DNA of 64,000 nucleotides, from NCBI RefSeq assembly GCF_964340395.1, contig NC_135560.1:11065098-11129097 (forward strand). The letters are read 5' to 3'. The notes beneath the pieces are model-generated. The model did not search any database and was not told where the DNA came from. It worked only from the letters and a program-made list of their open reading frames with translations. The first letter of the stretch is position 1. The number at the start of each line of letters is the position of its first letter. This document shows, in pieces, positions 63,480 through 64,000 of the stretch. The stretch comes from Glandiceps talaboti. Lineage: Eukaryota; Hemichordata; Enteropneusta; Spengelidae. The translations under genes were made by a program, and so were the position numbers.

Positions 63480-64000
63480 TGTATGTATGTATGTATGTGA
63501 AGACGATATCTCAAAAACTACATCAATTGTAACAAAACCGAAATGGTTTGGGTAAATATCCCAATGAATATTAATGAATCATTTGCATAATTAAAGGATT
63601 TCGGCAATCAGGCTATATCTTAAGAATGCAAGCTTTAAATTTCATTAATTTGAAACATATATTTATCCAGTAGCGATTTTTTAGGTAATAGCTTAAGAAT
63701 GTAAGCTTCAAATTTTATGCAATGTGGTACATAGAGTCAATGATAAGAAATGCTCCGATATCGCCCACTGATGTGGTTTTTTAATGTCAATGAGGCATTC
63801 GTATTTTGAACATTTTAATGCATGCTTCAAATGTCATATGACTTGATACATACATTGACAGTGACAACGCATGTGTCCTATGAATTCAATATACACTTCA
63901 AATTCCGTATAATTTGGTATGTACGTTGATGATAACAAAGAAAATACGAAGAGTAATCCTTACTGAAGTCATCGAATTTGTTTATGGTAAAAAAATGTCC
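63249..64000 (+). mobile_element. Partial copy of the microsatellite-ended tandem-core family
   Basis: (CTGT)n, (CTGC)n and (ATGT)n (63249-63498) lead into GACGATATCTCAAAAACTAC, shared with the 52.2-kb element, then TTTGCATAATTAAAG, AGGCTATATCTTAAGAATGC and AGCTTCAAATT units that repeat irregularly to the end of the window. The element is cut by the window edge. Confidence 0.65.

Overview
The window looks like part of an animal nuclear genome, probably an invertebrate. It is AT-rich and gene-poor, its two genes are split by GT-AG introns, and most of the rest is non-coding. Long ACAT/ATGT, ACAG/CTGT and CTAT microsatellites, decayed non-LTR retrotransposon pieces and short inverted-repeat elements fill the intergenic space. 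None of this fixes the species. A marine deuterostome or lophotrochozoan would fit, but that is a guess.

Two genes can be modelled, both on the + strand. At 143-6081 a ten-exon gene encodes a 344-residue coiled-coil protein that I assign to the CCDC122 family. Every splice junction keeps the frame, and one exon is only 16 bases long. At 9887-13114 a three-exon gene encodes a 319-residue basic protein that I do not recognise. Its second intron carries a tandem array of CRE-like (TGACGTCA) motifs. The two genes lie head to tail, about 3.8 kb apart, and nothing in the sequence ties their functions together.

From about 13.1 kb to the end I find no convincing protein-coding gene. There are two weak exon candidates, near 32.35 kb and 48.93 kb; the second would encode a signal-peptide-like start. 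The rest is repeats: a diverged tandem duplication (15.5-18.7 kb), several minisatellites, a minisatellite next to a decayed LINE reverse-transcriptase tail (35.06-35.64 kb), three MITE-like inverted-repeat structures (38.3, 40.4 and 54.4 kb), and a nearly symmetrical 2-kb inverted repeat (52.0-54.0 kb) whose arms hold ~150-bp tandem units and end in compound tetranucleotide microsatellites. A third, partial copy of that last family runs off the window end.

The most interesting structure is a ~330-bp palindromic repeat family with three copies here. Two lie in opposite orientation in introns 2 and 6 of the CCDC122 gene, so they bracket exons 3-6 and could pair in the pre-mRNA. The compound microsatellites at 52-54 kb and 63.2 kb are fused to mobile-element cores, which suggests that other large arrays in the window began as element termini.
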